Of a DNA stretch of 64,000 nt, positions 11,450 to 23,112 are shown piece by piece. The stretch comes from Sporothrix humicola (taxonomy: Eukaryota; Ascomycota; Sordariomycetes; Ophiostomatales; Ophiostomataceae). Under the pieces are notes generated by a model. That model saw only the letters and a program-made list of their open reading frames with translations. It was not told the origin of the DNA and made no database searches. Within the stretch, counting starts at the first letter, position 1. Each line of letters starts with the position of its first letter. Made by a program: the position numbers and the translations under genes. The DNA is taken from positions 62,001 to 126,000 of the forward strand of contig WNYE01000013.1 of assembly GCA_021396245.1 (NCBI GenBank), given 5' to 3'.

Positions 11450-12277
11450 TTAGGCGCCGTAGACCTTGTAGCGCTCCTCGAGGGGAATGTAGTCCTTGGG
11501 GCCGGCCTCGCCAGCGCGGGCGCCAAAGACCAGCTGGGCGTTGAGCTTCCAGGTGGCGGGGACCTTCCAGGTCTCGGCGACCTTCTCGTCGACAATGGGG
11601 TTGTAGTGCTGCAGGTTGGCGCCCAGACCCTCAGCCTCGAGGGCGGTCCAGAGTGCAAACTGGAGCATGCCGACAGTCTGTGTCGCCCAGGTGGGGAAGC
11701 GGTCGGCGTAGATGGCAAACTTGGCCTGCATGGCCTCGACAACGCTGGTGTCCTCAAAGAAGAGGATGCTGCCGGCGCCGGCCTTGAACATGCTCATGCG
11801 CTTCTCGGTGGCCTCCCAGTTCTCGGCGGGGACAATGGCCTTGAGGGTGTCGCTGACGATCGCCCAGAACTTGTCGTGCTCGTCGCCGAACAGGACAATG
11901 ACGCGGTTGGACTGCGAGTTGAAGCTGCTGGGGGTCTCGCGCAGAGCCTCCTTGACAATGTCCTGGATGCGGTCCTTGGAGACAGGCAGGTCCTTGGAGA
12001 GGGCGTAGTAGCTGCGACGGCCCTTCATGAGCTCGAGGAGAGCATCGGCGCCGGGCTTGGTGACGGAGGCCATTGTGCGGGATGTGGGTGCGGTGAGGCG
12101 AAGCGTGGGAAATGCGGTTGGAGGTCGCGAAGAGATTGCCTTGTGGCTAGAAGAGAGAAGTGAGGTAGAAGAAGCTGTAGTGAAGGAAGCTGAAGAAGCT
12201 TTGGGAAGAAGGTGTCTGAGATTGTTGGTTGGTTTCGAAGAGAGCGAAACAATCCGCGAGAAGCTGGAGGTATGCAT
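11450..12277 (-). CDS. Nitroreductase family protein (Frm2/Hbn1-like), possible mitochondrial presequence
   Basis: A single exon encodes an FMN-dependent nitroreductase. The core starts at the internal MASVTKPGAD (ATG at 12073, 207 residues) and contains RRSYYALSKDLPVSKDRI, the family segment ETPSSFNSQSNRVIVLFG, a central ASILFFED-like strand (here GSILFFED) and a GMLQFALWTALEAEGLGANL helix. Yeast homologues Frm2 and Hbn1 are about 195 residues, cytosolic, and linked to oxidative stress and lipid signalling. The ATG at 12277 adds 68 residues rich in Ser, Arg, Lys and Thr with no Asp or Glu, which would suit a mitochondrial presequence. However, a TATA-like run lies just upstream at 12283-12290, so transcription may start inside this extension and the 12073 start may be the real one. 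The reductase call is firm; the start is not. Confidence 0.8.
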   Translation of the reverse strand: MHTSSFSRIVSLSSKPTNNLRHLLPKASSASFTTASSTSLLSSSHKAISSRPPTAFPTLRLTAPTSRTMASVTKPGADALLELMKGRRSYYALSKDLPVSKDRIQDIVKEALRETPSSFNSQSNRVIVLFGDEHDKFWAIVSDTLKAIVPAENWEATEKRMSMFKAGAGSILFFEDTSVVEAMQAKFAIYADRFPTWATQTVGMLQFALWTALEAEGLGANLQHYNPIVDEKVAETWKVPATWKLNAQLVFGARAGEAGPKDYIPLEERYKVYGA

Positions 12278-12282
12278 GGGAA

Positions 12283-12290
12283 TATATATA
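12283..12290 (-). promoter_or_regulatory. TATA-like run upstream of the nitroreductase
   Basis: TATATATA on both strands, 6 bp upstream of the long-form ATG (12277) and about 210 bp upstream of the short-form ATG (12073). If it works as a TATA box, the mRNA start would fall downstream of 12277 and favour the short cytosolic form. Confidence 0.3.
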
Positions 12291-13062
12291 GATTCTTGGC
12301 TCTGGTGGGAAGAAGGGAAGGGGGAGGGGTAGTGGATAGGCAAGATAGGGGAAAGGGTGTGTAGCTTTGGTGACGAGACGCGGGTCGACGGGCAACGGAC
12401 GGTAGGATAGTCGTAGCAAAAAGGGTCTGAAAGGAGGGGGGCAAAAACGGGACCAGAAACTTCGAGGTACGGCGATTGGGCAATGACACGATATGGTAGA
12501 AAAGTTACAAGGGTGAAGGAGGCAGGTGCAGCGGTAGGATAAGTGGCTCTTTCCCGGAGACCGAACGGGATCGCGTAAGAGGGATCACATAACGGTTAAG
12601 GTTTTATATACACCGGGAACATAGCTACGGCGGGAAGGCGCGAGCTTGCCTCGATGGGGCACAAGAGGGTTTACGGAAGTACAATCCAAGAAAAGAGGAA
12701 GGCGCGAGTGCAAGTTTGCACAATACACCGGACCAACACTTGGCGTACAGACATCACGAAGCTGTAGAGGGAAGGAACGTGCAAGAACAGGCTAGAAGCA
12801 CGGAAAATGCACCAAAACAGACATGCCAAACATGGTTTCAGGGACAGTCCGGGACGCTGGGACAAAAGTTCCAAGAAAAAAGCTCGACGTTGCTTGCATT
12901 ACTCAAATCTTCGTCATGCCGCGCGCCTTCTCTTTGTTGTCTTAGTCCCATCGGTGTGCAAATTCAACATAGTTTTGGGGGCAAAGCACGCGGACGCCGA
13001 ACGGACGACGTGCTTAATCTGTCTTTCAGAGCAGTCTGGCTACTGTTATGGTGGGTTGGCAT

Positions 13063-13089
13063 ATGGATTAAATGGATTAAATGGATTAA
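13063..13089. repeat. Short tandem repeat, 9 bp x 3 (ATGGATTAA)
   Basis: Three perfect copies of ATGGATTAA in noncoding DNA, about 45 bp before a T30 run. Confidence 0.9.
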
Positions 13090-13133
13090 ATGCCTTGACA
13101 TTACCAATTGCAGGTGTTAGTGTTTGGGCCCTG

Positions 13134-13134
<1 letters not shown>

Positions 13135-13164
<30 letters not shown>
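13135..13164 (+). repeat. Poly-T tract, 30 bp
   Basis: An uninterrupted run of 30 T, the longest homopolymer in the window. It could be a nucleosome-excluding poly(dA:dT) element or the trace of a retroposed poly(A) tail; no retroposon body or target-site duplication was recognised. Confidence 0.9.
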
Positions 13165-13165
<1 letters not shown>

Positions 13166-15073
13166 TGCCTTCCCACTTTCACTCTTTGCGCCTGCTCTCT
13201 TCGGTGTTGCAAAGAGCCTGTTGTGCAAGGGAAGGTGCGAAGTTGCACAACGTCTGCAACACCCCCGGTCCCGAGGAAAGAACGATCAGGAATCATTTTG
13301 TCCCAACAGGAGAGTGCCTACCAGGAGATGATGGTAGAGAGGGGCCCAGGCACAAGTGGCCAAGAACAAATTTTCACTGCGGGAAGTGGAGGGGAATACC
13401 GTGGCATTATTTTCTTGGTGTCCCGTGTTAGAGGACTCTACATCCGAGGCCAGACCAGTTGGCGGCAAATCAAGCAGTAAGACATCACAGATGGTGTATA
13501 TTTTCACCATTCTTTGCCACATAAAGTCACGTGCACTCTTCGGGAGCTTTTGATGGTTCCGAAAAGAAAAAGGGAAAGAGCATAACGCTTCCGCTCAGAC
13601 TATTGTGCGCAAATTGGCGCTGTCAATTTTGCTGGTGGAAATGCATTGTAGGCCAGCCTTGTAATACTGGTCGATCGCATCTGCATATAAACATGCTTCT
13701 CACGGTTGCACGAGAGAGGTGAGAAAACAAGTCAGCACTGTCTTTTTTCGGTGTCCGTCCTTTCGGCCTGCAAATTCGCACTTCATTCGCCAGCCTTGCT
13801 GACATGTTCTTCGCTCCTTCCCCCGCCTGCCCTGATCTGTCCTTCCAAAATTTTGCCCTAGTCAGTTCCCGTATATCCGACGGCCGCCCAGTATTATTCA
13901 GCGGGCAGATTCCTCATACAAATTTCGCACCAGAAAATTCGACCGAAGTCATGGACAAAAGAAATTCGCCCATCACGGACAGCGAATATTGACGGATCAG
14001 GTAATAGGATTGTAGATCACGATGACAAGAAAACACTTTCGAAGGATGCAAATGTTGAGATACTTTTTGACTCAAAGCCTGCCTGATAGAGAGTCACGGC
14101 TTTTGAAATCTCGAAATTATGTCAGCATTTCGTCGAAAACTTCCAGAAACGGAAATCCTCATAGTTGCAATTCTTACAACAGAATTGTGATTCATGGACA
14201 GGGGCAAGTAAACAGTCACTTACACGACCTGCCATCGCACATGTGGACCTGCCCATGGCGTGCTTTGATCCCAGCATTTCACCCCGCACCGTTTTGGTAT
14301 TCTGACAACCTCTGGTCTTATCTTCCTCTTTTGTTCATCGATAAAGAAAGAAGATGGGGGCGACTTTTCCCCCAGCACTGCGTAGTATTGTCAAGCCACA
14401 CCAGCTTGCCATGAACTAAAGGAGGCCGTCATAAGGGGTCATTGACTACCGCGGGAAGCGATGTAAGTAAATAGTACTGTGCAGCTTGGTTCCCCTCAAA
14501 AAGTCGGAATGATACATCCTAAATAGTACACAATAGCAACGAATGGCAGGTCATGCGAATATGGTTCAGTAGATTTTGTAAATATTGTATTTTATTTTCC
14601 AAACGCCAGCCGGACGTGCCCATGGCTTGTATTTTATCTTTCGTGTTGATGGGTGGTGTGACCCAAGTCTAATATGATATTGTAAGGGTAACAGACATCA
14701 GAAAATGAGAAAGTAGAAGAAGAGAAAAAGAAATAAAACAAGAACAATGCACCTCCTTCTTTTTTATTCGCCCATTGAAGTTTGTCTGGTTAGACTGGTA
14801 ATGAAAGGCGAGAATAAAGAAAACACGATTGAAAAATGAAAACAAGATTTAATGAAGCCCATAACAATGATAGGAAGCTCAAAAAAGGAATACAAAGGAA
14901 AAGACAAACGCCAAAAAAGATGATGAGAAAAAGTCGTGAAGGCCATCTGGCTCAACATGATGAATGAGAAATGAAGTTCCAAAAAATATGAACAAGAGAA
15001 GTTTAAACGTAGAGGGTAGTTGGTAGTGATGATGGTAAAAATGAAGGGGGGTTAAAAGGTACGGAGACCGCGT

Positions 15074-17239
15074 TTACCAGGTCTCAGCCGTGTACTGGCC
15101 GACCTCCTTCTTGAGGTTCCAGAACTTGCGGGCCTCCTCGCGGCCAAGGTTGCCCTTCTCCATGGCGACGTCAATGAGAGCATCCTCGACGCCTTCGCCC
15201 ATGCCACGAGTGCTGCCGCACACAAAGACACGGCCGTCGACCGAGTTGATGACGTGCCAGACGAGGTCGGCCTGCTGGCGCACTTCCTCCTGGACGTAGC
15301 GGCCTGTGCCACGACGGCTCTCGACGACGCGCTTGACCTCGTCCTCATGGACGCCCCACTCGCCGCTGTAGAGCTCGTCAACCAGCGAGTCGCGGATGCC
15401 CTGCAGCACCCACACCTTATTGGCGCAGTTGGCCGTCTTGAGGCGGCGCTGGACGAAGCCGCGGAAGGGAGCGATACCGACACCGGCACCGATCAGCAGC
15501 ATGGGACCATCGGGCACAAACTGCTTGGCGAGCGGGTTGGCCATGAGGCCCTTGAACATGGGAATGTAAAGGTCGGGCTCCTCGCCACGCTTGCGGGCCT
15601 CGAGGAACTTGAGGGCCTGGCGCTCAAAGAAGCCGGAGCCAATGCCCGTGCGCGTGCCGGCGAGCCAGTCACTCGACTCATGAACGGTAACGGCAATCTC
15701 GATGACACGGCGGGTAACGTCGCCCTCCTTGGCGAGCGACTCGTGCGGGTCGTTGGACAGGGAGTAAAAGCGCGGCATCTGAGGCTGCAGGATGGACAGC
15801 AGCTTGTCCAATGGTGGCTTGGCGCTCGGGAAGGCGTGCAGCATCTGCTGCAGCGAGACATGGGGGCCGGTGCGGAAGTCGCAGAAAACGCCCTGGCCCT
15901 CGGCAGAGCAGAGGAAGAGCAGGATCTTCTTCTCGTTGTCGTCTGACGCGTACTCGGCCAGCAGGCGCAGGAGGCCCTTGGTCGGCGGGTACGACTGGAC
16001 GTCGGAGCACCAGGTCAGCAGCTCACGACGCGTGGCAACCAGCTCGCGGGCCTTGTCGTCACCCCAGACGGTCGGCCAGCGGCCCTTGGTCGTCCGCAGC
16101 AAGGCGGGCTTGTCACGGAGGAAACGGGGGATCATCAGCAGATCAAGGATCTCGTCGACCAGCGTGTTGTCGTTGGGTGCGGACACGCCAATGGCGCCGC
16201 CGACCTTGAACTCCGTCTTGGTCTCCTCGGGGTAGTCAGTGACATCGAGGTCGAAGTGATAAGTACGCTTCTCAGCGCCAGGACGGGTCAGCTCGCGGGC
16301 GTTATGAATGCGAGCCGGGTACACGTGGTATGGCGGGTGAGGCTGGACGAAGAATGGTGGCTGAATGGTCGTGTCCAGGTCGGGCATCTCCTCGACCTCG
16401 GGCTCAATAGCCAAGTTCTTCAGGCCCTCGAGGACCGGCTGTTGCTCAGCCTCGGCAGCGGGCTCGGCAGCCTTGTCCTTGGTCTCCGTTTCGGTCTCAG
16501 CGGCCTTAATAAGCTCGTCCTTGTCCTCGCCCATAGAGATGGCCGAGTCGGTGGGAAGGAGCTGTGGGGGGTGGCTGGCCTCTGCGGGCTCCACATGCTC
16601 ATCGACAACGGGTGGGGCCACCTGGACGTGTGACTCCTCCTCTACTGTTGCCAGTTCAGCCGTTGCTGGGACGGGGGTCTCGACGGAGGTGACAGAAGAA
16701 GCGGTAGCGGGTAGTGGTGTAGAGCGTGCAGAAAGCGGGAGAATGTATGCGGTCTGGTCGGGGATCTCGGCGACAGAGGTGAGGGATGTGGGAATGTCGC
16801 CAATCTTGAGCTGCAGCGAGCGGAAAGCGTCGTTGTCGGGCAGCGGCACGGTCTCGTACTGCACGCCCTCGGCCTTGGCGCCAGTCTTGAGACAGCAGCC
16901 GCCACCACAGCACCGGCTGATCAGCTGGGTGCTAGACTCGCCCGTGATCCGCTGAATATCGGCGGCGTTCTGGGCAATCAGCCGTGTGGAGGCCCGCCGC
17001 CGGCGCGGGGTCGCTATGGAAGCCTCGTCCTCGGACGAGGAGTGCTGTGTGTCGTCATACTCGTCACGGTCGTCGCCAGACTCAGAGTATGTGAGGGAGG
17101 GGGCAATAGAGGGGGCACGCAATGGGCCGGGGAGGTGCTTGTTGGCAGCTGCGGCAGTAGCCGCGGCAGCAGCCACAGCGGCGGCCGCTTCTTCAGCAAA
17201 GATCTCGCTGAGGCGAGAGTGTGCCATATCGGACGACAT
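15074..17239 (-). CDS. FNR-type FAD/NADPH reductase with low-complexity N-terminus, no FMN domain
   Basis: Uninterrupted 721-codon frame from MSSDMAHSRLSEIF. The C-terminal half (about 306-721) is the FAD/NADPH module of diflavin reductases such as sulfite reductase and cytochrome P450 reductase: FAD motif RFYSLSND near 493, GTGIGSGFFE, NADPH motif GAGVGIAPFRGF near 583, VFVCGSTRGMGEGVEDAL, and a C-terminal aromatic end YTAETW where diflavin reductases carry a Trp that stacks on FAD. The FMN (flavodoxin) domain is absent. The N-terminal 300 residues hold an Ala tract, an acidic/Ser stretch and an unusual Cys cluster (SRCCGGGCC, near 106) that could bind metal or be lipidated. The likely role is NADPH-dependent electron transfer to an unknown acceptor. 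The frame stays open upstream to an ATG at 17761, which would give 895 residues; 17239 is chosen because the upstream part looks like a pyrimidine-rich leader. Confidence 0.85.
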   Translation of the reverse strand: MSSDMAHSRLSEIFAEEAAAAVAAAAATAAAANKHLPGPLRAPSIAPSLTYSESGDDRDEYDDTQHSSSEDEASIATPRRRRASTRLIAQNAADIQRITGESSTQLISRCCGGGCCLKTGAKAEGVQYETVPLPDNDAFRSLQLKIGDIPTSLTSVAEIPDQTAYILPLSARSTPLPATASSVTSVETPVPATAELATVEEESHVQVAPPVVDEHVEPAEASHPPQLLPTDSAISMGEDKDELIKAAETETETKDKAAEPAAEAEQQPVLEGLKNLAIEPEVEEMPDLDTTIQPPFFVQPHPPYHVYPARIHNARELTRPGAEKRTYHFDLDVTDYPEETKTEFKVGGAIGVSAPNDNTLVDEILDLLMIPRFLRDKPALLRTTKGRWPTVWGDDKARELVATRRELLTWCSDVQSYPPTKGLLRLLAEYASDDNEKKILLFLCSAEGQGVFCDFRTGPHVSLQQMLHAFPSAKPPLDKLLSILQPQMPRFYSLSNDPHESLAKEGDVTRRVIEIAVTVHESSDWLAGTRTGIGSGFFERQALKFLEARKRGEEPDLYIPMFKGLMANPLAKQFVPDGPMLLIGAGVGIAPFRGFVQRRLKTANCANKVWVLQGIRDSLVDELYSGEWGVHEDEVKRVVESRRGTGRYVQEEVRQQADLVWHVINSVDGRVFVCGSTRGMGEGVEDALIDVAMEKGNLGREEARKFWNLKKEVGQYTAETW

Positions 17240-20200
17240 GGCTAGGCGGTCACGGATAGGGTAGTATATTCCGGGGCAGAAGAGGTAGGCGAGGAGATTC
17301 AGGCGCGAGGTTCGGTCAGGAAAAGCAGACGTAAAGAAGGTGGCGTCGTTGTAAAGGCGCTGTGGGAGGAGGAGGATGTCGAGAGCCGAGGATAGGGGCT
17401 GGAGATCAGCAGCAAAAGAATGGAAGGCCGGCTTAGAGGCTAGGACGCATGGCGAGAAAGACGTCGGACGGAGGCTGCTGAAAAGGAGAGGTTTAATAGG
17501 AAAGGAAAAAAGACGGCGAGAGCGCGACCAAGCCACGGTTGCGCGTGCGAATGCGGTAATGTCGAGGTGGGTGGGTATCGATGTAGTGAGGGGATTAGAA
17601 AGCCTGACAAAAGGACACTGATGATGAGGGGTGACGCTCCGTGCCAGTCTGCAGGACAATTCAATTGGAAGTGAAGATGAAGATGAAAGGAAAATAGGAG
17701 AGAAGAGACAAGAAAGAAAGATCGAGAGAAAGGAAGGAGGGGAGAAGGCGAATGATGCCACTAAAATAAAATGGCGTCTAGTTTTTCGATTGGAAGCAGC
17801 GACCGACGGAAGACGAGGCGCGCCAGAATTACAGGTTTCTTACTGAAGAGTGACCGATGTGGAAAGAATGACTGATGCCCTTGTAGATTTTTGTGAGCAT
17901 GGGGCGCGCCCTTGGGTGGTCTTTCCGATTCTGGCCGTGGGCCAGGGCCAGGCCACCCCCGGCTGGCCGCCACGGGGAAGGAGCAAATGGGCGAAAAAAG
18001 CAGGAAAACGGCACCAAAAAGTCCAGCCAGTGCGGGGCACGGTGCAGTACCATCGCACTTTCGGCAGGTCTTTCCCAGCAAAATTAAGAAACACAGGCAC
18101 TAAGACAACCCACCACAGTAAATGGAAGGAGCCTCAATTGCGAAAGAGAAATAAAACACGCCCGCCTCCGCTGGGGGATTCCCAGTCCTTTGTTTGCCAA
18201 GTGCGCCGGGCTGGGTCCCCCTGTACAGCTAGCGCATACTCTTTATCCCATTCTCCTAACATTTGCTCCTCGGTTCGGGTGGGTTGTGTGTTTCTTGTGT
18301 TTCGTTTCTGTTTTTCTCCAAGACCAACAAGACGCTAAAACTTTAGGGGTGAGTGGGCTCTTGCGTGCTTGCACACGCATCTGATAGCGGGCATTCAGGG
18401 CATACTCGTCCATCTGATTACGGTGATGAGGCAAGAGCAACCGCGGGCTGTCGGCGCTTTCCTATCCAGCCTTTGCGCCTTCCTAGAGGTTGTCGGCGCA
18501 AAGGCGCAAAAATGCCTCGAGGAAAGCACGATGCAGACAAAGTTACTGACTGATGATAAAGCAAACTGCGTCATATTAGCAATTGAGTCTTCCAGTCTGC
18601 ATCGTGTCTTTGGAATGCGACTGTGCCATGCAGCGGGACCATCATTATGAGGTGCCCAACAAAAAAAGAAAGTGTGGAAGACAAAGCAGACGAAAGAGAC
18701 ACGAGTACGAGCGTAATCAGCGCCGATAAGATGAGCCGCCTGATTTCTGGTGCCAGGCTCTGCTAAACTCGTGCCAGGGGCCAGGCCCGGCTCTTGCAGT
18801 GCCGTCAAAGGGGCAATATTGCCCTCCTTCCCTCCATAACAGTGAATGCCGGAAATGAGTTCCGCCGGCACGTGTGTGTAGAGAAAATACCACATAAACA
18901 GTGAACATAAGGAAAGAACCACCGCGAGAATAGGGAGGAAAGCGACACCGGGAAAGACGGTCTAATGGAATGAATGGAAAGAGCGCCCGGGCAGTTCAGG
19001 AGCAAAGAAGACACGGGGCACACAACGCAGGCGAAAATGAGAAAAGGAGATCGAGGGGCATTGGCGAAAAGTTGCCACCGCACCACGGTTGTGGGCTCCG
19101 CCCGTGGCATCGGGTCGACTGGAAAGGGAAAACTCAGGAGACATGACGAGCGAGGTCATGTCATGCACTTCCCCAGGCGTCTGTCATGACAGCCGACACC
19201 CGTGTCCCTCTTTCCATTTTTGTGCCATGTTTGCTGTTTCCTCGGGGTTCCTGCTGTTTCTTATTTTGTTGATCCCAAGGCTTTTTGTGTTGCGCTTTCC
19301 TTGTCTGTAATACTCCTCATTACGCTAGCATGCACCATGGCCTTCGACGCATGCAGCCCCCAACGTCTCAACGTCACATCTGCTGCGTGCGCGGCAGTGT
19401 TTGGTCCAAACAACAGATTGCAATATCCAATTGTGAAATGACGGCAGGTTTGCTAGTCATGGAATCGTGGAGGAAGCTATTGCTGTTCGTCTCCTCATCT
19501 TGCGATAAGTATGCTATCGCGGCGACGTCCGCGAGATAGTCTTCCCCGCTCCGACGTCGGCAGCGAATGAGAAACGGGAAGGTGCAGACAACGAGGAAAA
19601 GGATGTGCTAGCAGAGTCGTGATTTCCACTTGCGTTTTCGTTTCCTTTTGGCAAGCGGCGAACCCTAGTAAAAATAGCAGGACCGACCCGTGTGCGTTAG
19701 CCAGTGCGGGGTGCAGAGTTTGCTAGACAGTGCGCACGGTGTACAAATACAGACTGTTTGCCTGTCAGTCTTTGGTGTGTCTGTGTGTCTCAGTTCCAGC
19801 GATTGATTGTTTATCAGATGAGATTAGATTATTTAAGCCAGTATTCTCTCCCCGTCCTTGTGTTTATTCACGGAATGGGGCCTGCTCATTAAAACACGAC
19901 GAGGCTTCCTGGTTCCCATTTGCATGTCGTCTTAAACAAACACTTAAAGTGCTTCTTTCCTTTTTCTGTCGGTGTGCATGGCGGGTTTACTCCGTTAAAA
20001 ATAAGGAAGTAGCTCTTCGTATTATGGAGAACGGAGCCACTCCGGAGCACCAGGCGCTCCTTCCCCGACTGCCGTGTTTAACAGAAACTGACACGTCTCG
20101 TTACAATGTGCGGCGAGATACATTCTCTCCACCTTTTTCTTCTGATTCCGTTTCTCATCCCCTTTCCCATTCCCATTTCTCCCAGGAGAGCGTCGCAAGC

Positions 20201-23112
20201 AGAAACATCCAGCTTGAATCCTCGAAGCTTGGCCTCGCAGCCTGGCACAAGCGAACCAGACCGCCGGCTCGGCGAGGAAAAAAAGACAAAGGTCCACTTC
20301 CCCTTTTTGCCTTCCTTTTGCCTTCCTCGAATGGAACTTGGACGGCTTGTGAAATTGAACAGACGCGGCAGCTGAGCCGTCTGGCGTATTCGTATGCACT
20401 GTTCACCTTGGCCCCTTGCTCCCTTGACCGTTGCTGCTTGTGATTGTTCTTTGCCACCTCGTTATCTGATGTCGTTGGGTTTGTTGTGCCCGTTGGATCT
20501 ATTTTCTCTATTTCAGCCCAGCCCAACCAGCTTCGGTTTCGGCCCTGAGGCAGGGAGAGACGAACAGGGGTGTTTGTTATTTCCCTTTCCCTTTTTTTGT
20601 GTGTGGTCTTGGCATTTTGATTTTTGTTTCCTTGTCTGAGGATCTGATAAGATTCACCGCAACTAAAAACAGACAATATCCGGTGGGATCGGCACCATTG
20701 GCTGCAAGGAATGAGCCTACCACACCTCACCATCATCATCCGTGCGTCGCACACACACACACACACCGCAAACACCAAAGATCGCAACCGTGTTAAGGGG
20801 TGGCCGTCGACGCGTCGTGAGTGTAACGTCCTGTCTTACCGCGCCTCAGAACGGCTCAAAAAAGGCCAAAAAAAATACTGTACGGGAAAAAACACAACAA
20901 GAAATGAAATTTTGTTCCACAAATGGAGATGACAGCCTGATTTCCGACATCTCCTCGTAACTGTCGCTCGCAACACGGCTTTCACGTGAGTTACTGTGTG
21001 CCACACGCTGACGTCGGTCCGCTTTATTTCTTGCGCAGAAATTCAAAAGCAAAAACCCAAGATCAAGATCAACGACCATCATCACGAACAATATTGAAAA
21101 CGTTCTCAGGTCTGCTGGACACGGAACACGGTTGATTACTTGGACTTGTTGTCCTTCTCCGCGCATCAAAATCTATGCATTTTGTGTATGCATTTCCTCG
21201 TTTTCTGTGACGACCCGGCTCTCTCCGATGACGCAGGACACTGAGCCGTTCTTGCCCGTTACAGTGAAAATGACGGTCAACCCAGCTCTCGCATCGCAAT
21301 ATCAGTCTTGTGGCCCCAGAAAATAGGGGTTGTCGACCCACCACGTGATGCACATTCAATGTGCAATGACTACACGATGGCGACGAGGAGATTGCCCAAT
21401 TCCCTTGCCTTGCGCCGACCCTCGGGTAATACCGATCCTGCGAAAAGGGACATGACTTTTTCTCGTCTCGTCTGGTCTTCAACATCTGAAATCATTTCCC
21501 CATCAAGAGCTCGGCAGTGAAAAATACTTTGTTGGGCTCATACATCCCTGTTTCTCCACTCGTACGAGCCGGATGCCCGCCTTCCAGAACAACAATTTAA
21601 CCCCCTGCTTGGAACTCCTTGGGACGGCTGGTCGTCTTCGCTGTCGTAATGAAAGTGCGACAGAAGAGGCAGGGGCACGGCGTATTTTCTTCAGGATAAG
21701 GCTCGTCCAGGTACATCGCACAGCCGCGCAACTGGCACACAATGCTTCCGTATGACCGTTTGTCGATTTTCTACACCGCTCCTCCTCCGGGTACATAGAT
21801 GTGGTCCCTGCGCTTTTGTGAGGCCTTTTTTGAATGACTTTCTCCCGCTCTGTTTGCCAGTTTTCGTTGAGAGAAAAAAGAATGTATGAAGATGAGAAAA
21901 ATACCGCTGTGTTGGCATTGTTTTCTTTTTCCCATTGCAGCAGCTGCGAAACACACCTATCAGCTGTAAAAGCCAAGCACGGTAAACCGCTCAGAAACGC
22001 CCATCCCGAAGTCACAAAATGGCACGATATCAAACAGGCATTGTAAAAATGCACACTCTGAAGGCCTGGCCTCCTTTGTTGAAGAATTCTCCTTTTTCCC
22101 ACAGTTCAGTAGTCACTCTTTTGATTTGTCTTCGACGGATCACGTCGTTATAGCTCCGGGACACGGGTTTGGTTCCCATTCGCTCTCTGTCGAAAATGAA
22201 AATTTGCAGGAGAAAAGAGAAAGAAGGTATCTGTCATGTGTTAATGTTCGCACTGGACTCGGGAATTATTTATCCTTTTTTGAAAATTTCTCCGCATAAT
22301 ATGTCTAACTTGATGTCTGGTGGGCGCTGTCTATGATAAAATATCACAAGGCAGTAAAGGGGCAGATGTTTATCGACAACGAACTATTGTGACTAGATGA
22401 CGTAGAGTTTTGATTTTGAAACTTTTGCTTGACCTATATATGTGGCCATGTGGTTATATTCAATAGTAGTGCCCCGTTATTGAGCACAAAATTAATACAC
22501 AATCATTTTGTTGACATTGCCATTGTTTCAAAATTACAAAACTTCGCCTGCCATTACAAAGGCTTGTTCCTATTGAGAGCCATGGCTCGATCGATTTTAT
22601 GCTCTATGCCAGTCCTTGATATATCCTGAGGTCTCAAGCGCGAGAAGAAAGAGCCTTGTTTGTTTGTAAGATTGTCAGGGCCTTGCAAGTGCAAGGAAGG
22701 AGCACTCCAAGTGCGCTTTCCTCCCCTGGCATCATTGTCGTGATGCACCTTCCACAACGAAAATGGTGATATTCATCTTGGAATGGAAGGAAGTAAAGAC
22801 AGTAGTGCCTTCCAACATTTCCGTGTTTTGCGTCCCAGCAGTACCTTCCCTCCACTGTCTGCTACTTCCTTCTGTTTACTTTTTCCGTCGTCGCCATGTC
22901 GTCGCCGTCGCCCTTCCACTTTGCATTTCCTTTCTTTTACATCGCCACTCCCACAGCACAGCGACAATCTTCTCTTATTTTATGGAGCAAACATCACTAC
23001 TATCAGTTCAATAGATTCTTGTGCTCGGGATTGCACGCACTAGTCACGGCCACTCCGCCGCCCCTTTACTTATCCAATATATCCTTCTCAGTACTATTGT
23101 TTATTCCCCAAC
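17240..23112. other. Long divergent intergenic region (5.9 kb)
   Basis: Both flanking genes point away from this interval, so it holds two promoters. The left 500 bp are purine-rich on the plus strand (the leader of the reductase). The right 300 bp before 23113 are pyrimidine-rich. Between them are many short frames with no family resemblance and a short CA repeat. No tRNA, 5S rRNA or snRNA was recognised. Confidence 0.5.
20751..20766. repeat. (AC)8 microsatellite
   Basis: Eight perfect AC dinucleotides in noncoding DNA. Confidence 0.9.

Larger units (their letters stand above)
12291..15073. other. Intergenic region, gene-poor
   Basis: About 2.8 kb between two minus-strand genes. The part next to the nitroreductase is purine-rich on the plus strand (pyrimidine-rich in the gene's sense). 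A 9-bp triplicate (13063) and a T30 run (13135) lie in the middle. The right end is A-rich and should contain the 3' end of the reductase gene. No credible coding region or RNA gene was seen. Confidence 0.5.

Noticed and set aside
13135..13164. T30 run as a retroposon poly(A) tail
   Set aside because: No adjacent element body or target-site duplication was found; kept only as a homopolymer.
19730..20443. Plus-strand frame of 237 codons in the long divergent spacer
   Set aside because: Cys/Ser-rich composition of low-complexity pyrimidine DNA, no motifs, no coding-like third positions.
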